The position numbers and the translations under genes are program-made. This document shows positions 63,654-64,000 of a stretch of 64,000 nucleotides of DNA, piece after piece. The number at the start of each line of letters is the position of its first letter. Position 1 is the first letter of the stretch. Below the pieces are notes generated by a model. It searched no databases, was not told the origin of the DNA, and saw only the letters and a program-made list of their open reading frames with translations. This DNA is from Lithospermum erythrorhizon. Taxonomy: Eukaryota; Streptophyta; Magnoliopsida; Boraginales; Boraginaceae. The stretch is from NCBI GenBank assembly GCA_019722365.1, contig JADFUC010002067.1, positions 50,500 through 114,499 of the forward strand, written 5' to 3'.

Positions 63654-64000
63654 CACTCATACCAAATGGCTCGGGTTCGGGGCGATCCCCGTTGGATCTC
63701 CTAAGGGTTGGTTCTTCCACAGCCTTCCTCGTGGATCAAGAACTGGTCTTGGTGAAAGAAGGTTCCAATTCTTGTGGTGCGTTTGATGCCTCTCGCATTA
63801 GATGCATCGATATTTCACTTATCAAATTTTGAGCTTCATCACATGAATTACCATTATTTCTAGTCCTTTCCGGATGTATATTCCTTTTCAAAGAATAATT
63901 CTGCTCGCAATGAAGATTTGGCTCCTCCTCGGCTCGTAGAAGTAGTAAATCAATCGCTTTCCCTTGGGTATCCTAGCAATACGCACCGAACGAGCATGAG
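63654..64000 (-). pseudogene. copia integrase C-terminus and linker (element D), cut by window end
   Basis: Minus reading from 64000 gives ARIPKGKRLIYYFYEPRRSQ in one frame (GYPKG after a one-base shift). It continues with a segment like the F.....A.FLE block, an acidic/Ser linker with SCDEAQNLISEI, and ends LRRSNGDRPEPEPF just before the inserted element. This corresponds to the VGYPKGTKGY.FYD... and RRS.R...P.R.. segments after the copia integrase core. It continues at 54810 on the other side of the insert. Confidence 0.75.

Larger units (their letters stand above)
51419..64000 (-). mobile_element. Ty1/copia retrotransposon D, extends beyond the window
   Basis: The 3' LTR lies at the left (51419-52408). 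Moving rightward on the minus strand come RNase H (53.25-53.74 kb), reverse transcriptase (54.15-54.37 kb), then a foreign LTR element (54811-63648), then the integrase C-terminal/RT linker region (63654-64000). The 5' part lies outside the window. All coding pieces are frameshifted. Its family also left the solo LTR at 44909-45890. Confidence 0.85.

Overview
This is a stretch of nuclear DNA from a flowering plant, most likely a dicot. Two intact spliced plant genes and many plant retroelement families (Ty1/copia, Ty3/gypsy, LINE, PIF/Harbinger) support this. I see no bacterial operons, rRNA, convincing tRNA or CRISPR. Only two protein-coding genes look functional. They sit head to head in a small gene island at about 35.1-40.5 kb. 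One is an adenylate kinase 6 homologue on the minus strand (three exons). The other is a mitochondrial enoyl-CoA hydratase of the AUH / plant hydratase-2 type on the plus strand (two exons). Both can be spliced by eye into uninterrupted reading frames of 179 and 315 residues.

Layout. 1-4.2 kb: AT-rich DNA, then a degenerate tandem array of about 18 units, then an (AT)n microsatellite. 4.24-6.34 kb: an LTR-like block of gypsy type, probably a solo LTR. 6.3-8.1 kb: AT-rich DNA holding one orphan 72-bp leucine-rich-repeat exon with clean splice signals. 8.14-11.61 kb: a PIF/Harbinger DNA transposon with a truncated transposase and a Myb/SANT-like partner gene, facing each other. About 12.0-33.2 kb: one plant LINE (L1-like) split into four pieces by later insertions. 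The first is a short minus-strand copia element (A, 12.69-22.61 kb), itself split by a plus-strand LTR element (B, 14.90-22.15 kb). The second is a minus-strand copia element (C, 23.73-30.50 kb). The third is a 0.5-kb unidentified insert (31.7-32.2 kb). 33.49-33.99 kb: a MITE-like inverted-repeat element.

35.1-40.5 kb: the gene island. The first intron of the kinase gene contains tandem copies of about 200-220 bp that include the end of exon 1 and its splice donor. 41.0-42.1 kb: a minus-strand gypsy pol remnant. About 42.5-48.4 kb: a plus-strand Ty3/gypsy element resembling the Ogre/Tat/Retand group, with a solo copia LTR inserted in its reverse transcriptase. 49.6-51.4 kb: a diverged tandem duplication of about 1 kb. 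51.4 kb to the window end: a minus-strand copia element (D) with its 3' LTR at the left. It is interrupted at 54.81-63.65 kb by an 8.8-kb LTR element with 2.4-kb LTRs, a clear primer-binding site and polypurine tract, but no recognisable coding capacity.

Nothing here supports a new functional gene system. The value lies in the nested insertion history, which can be read from the sequence, and in a few structural oddities: the splice-site duplications, the orphan exon, and the LTR elements without coding regions. All element identities rest on eye-read motifs, not on searches.
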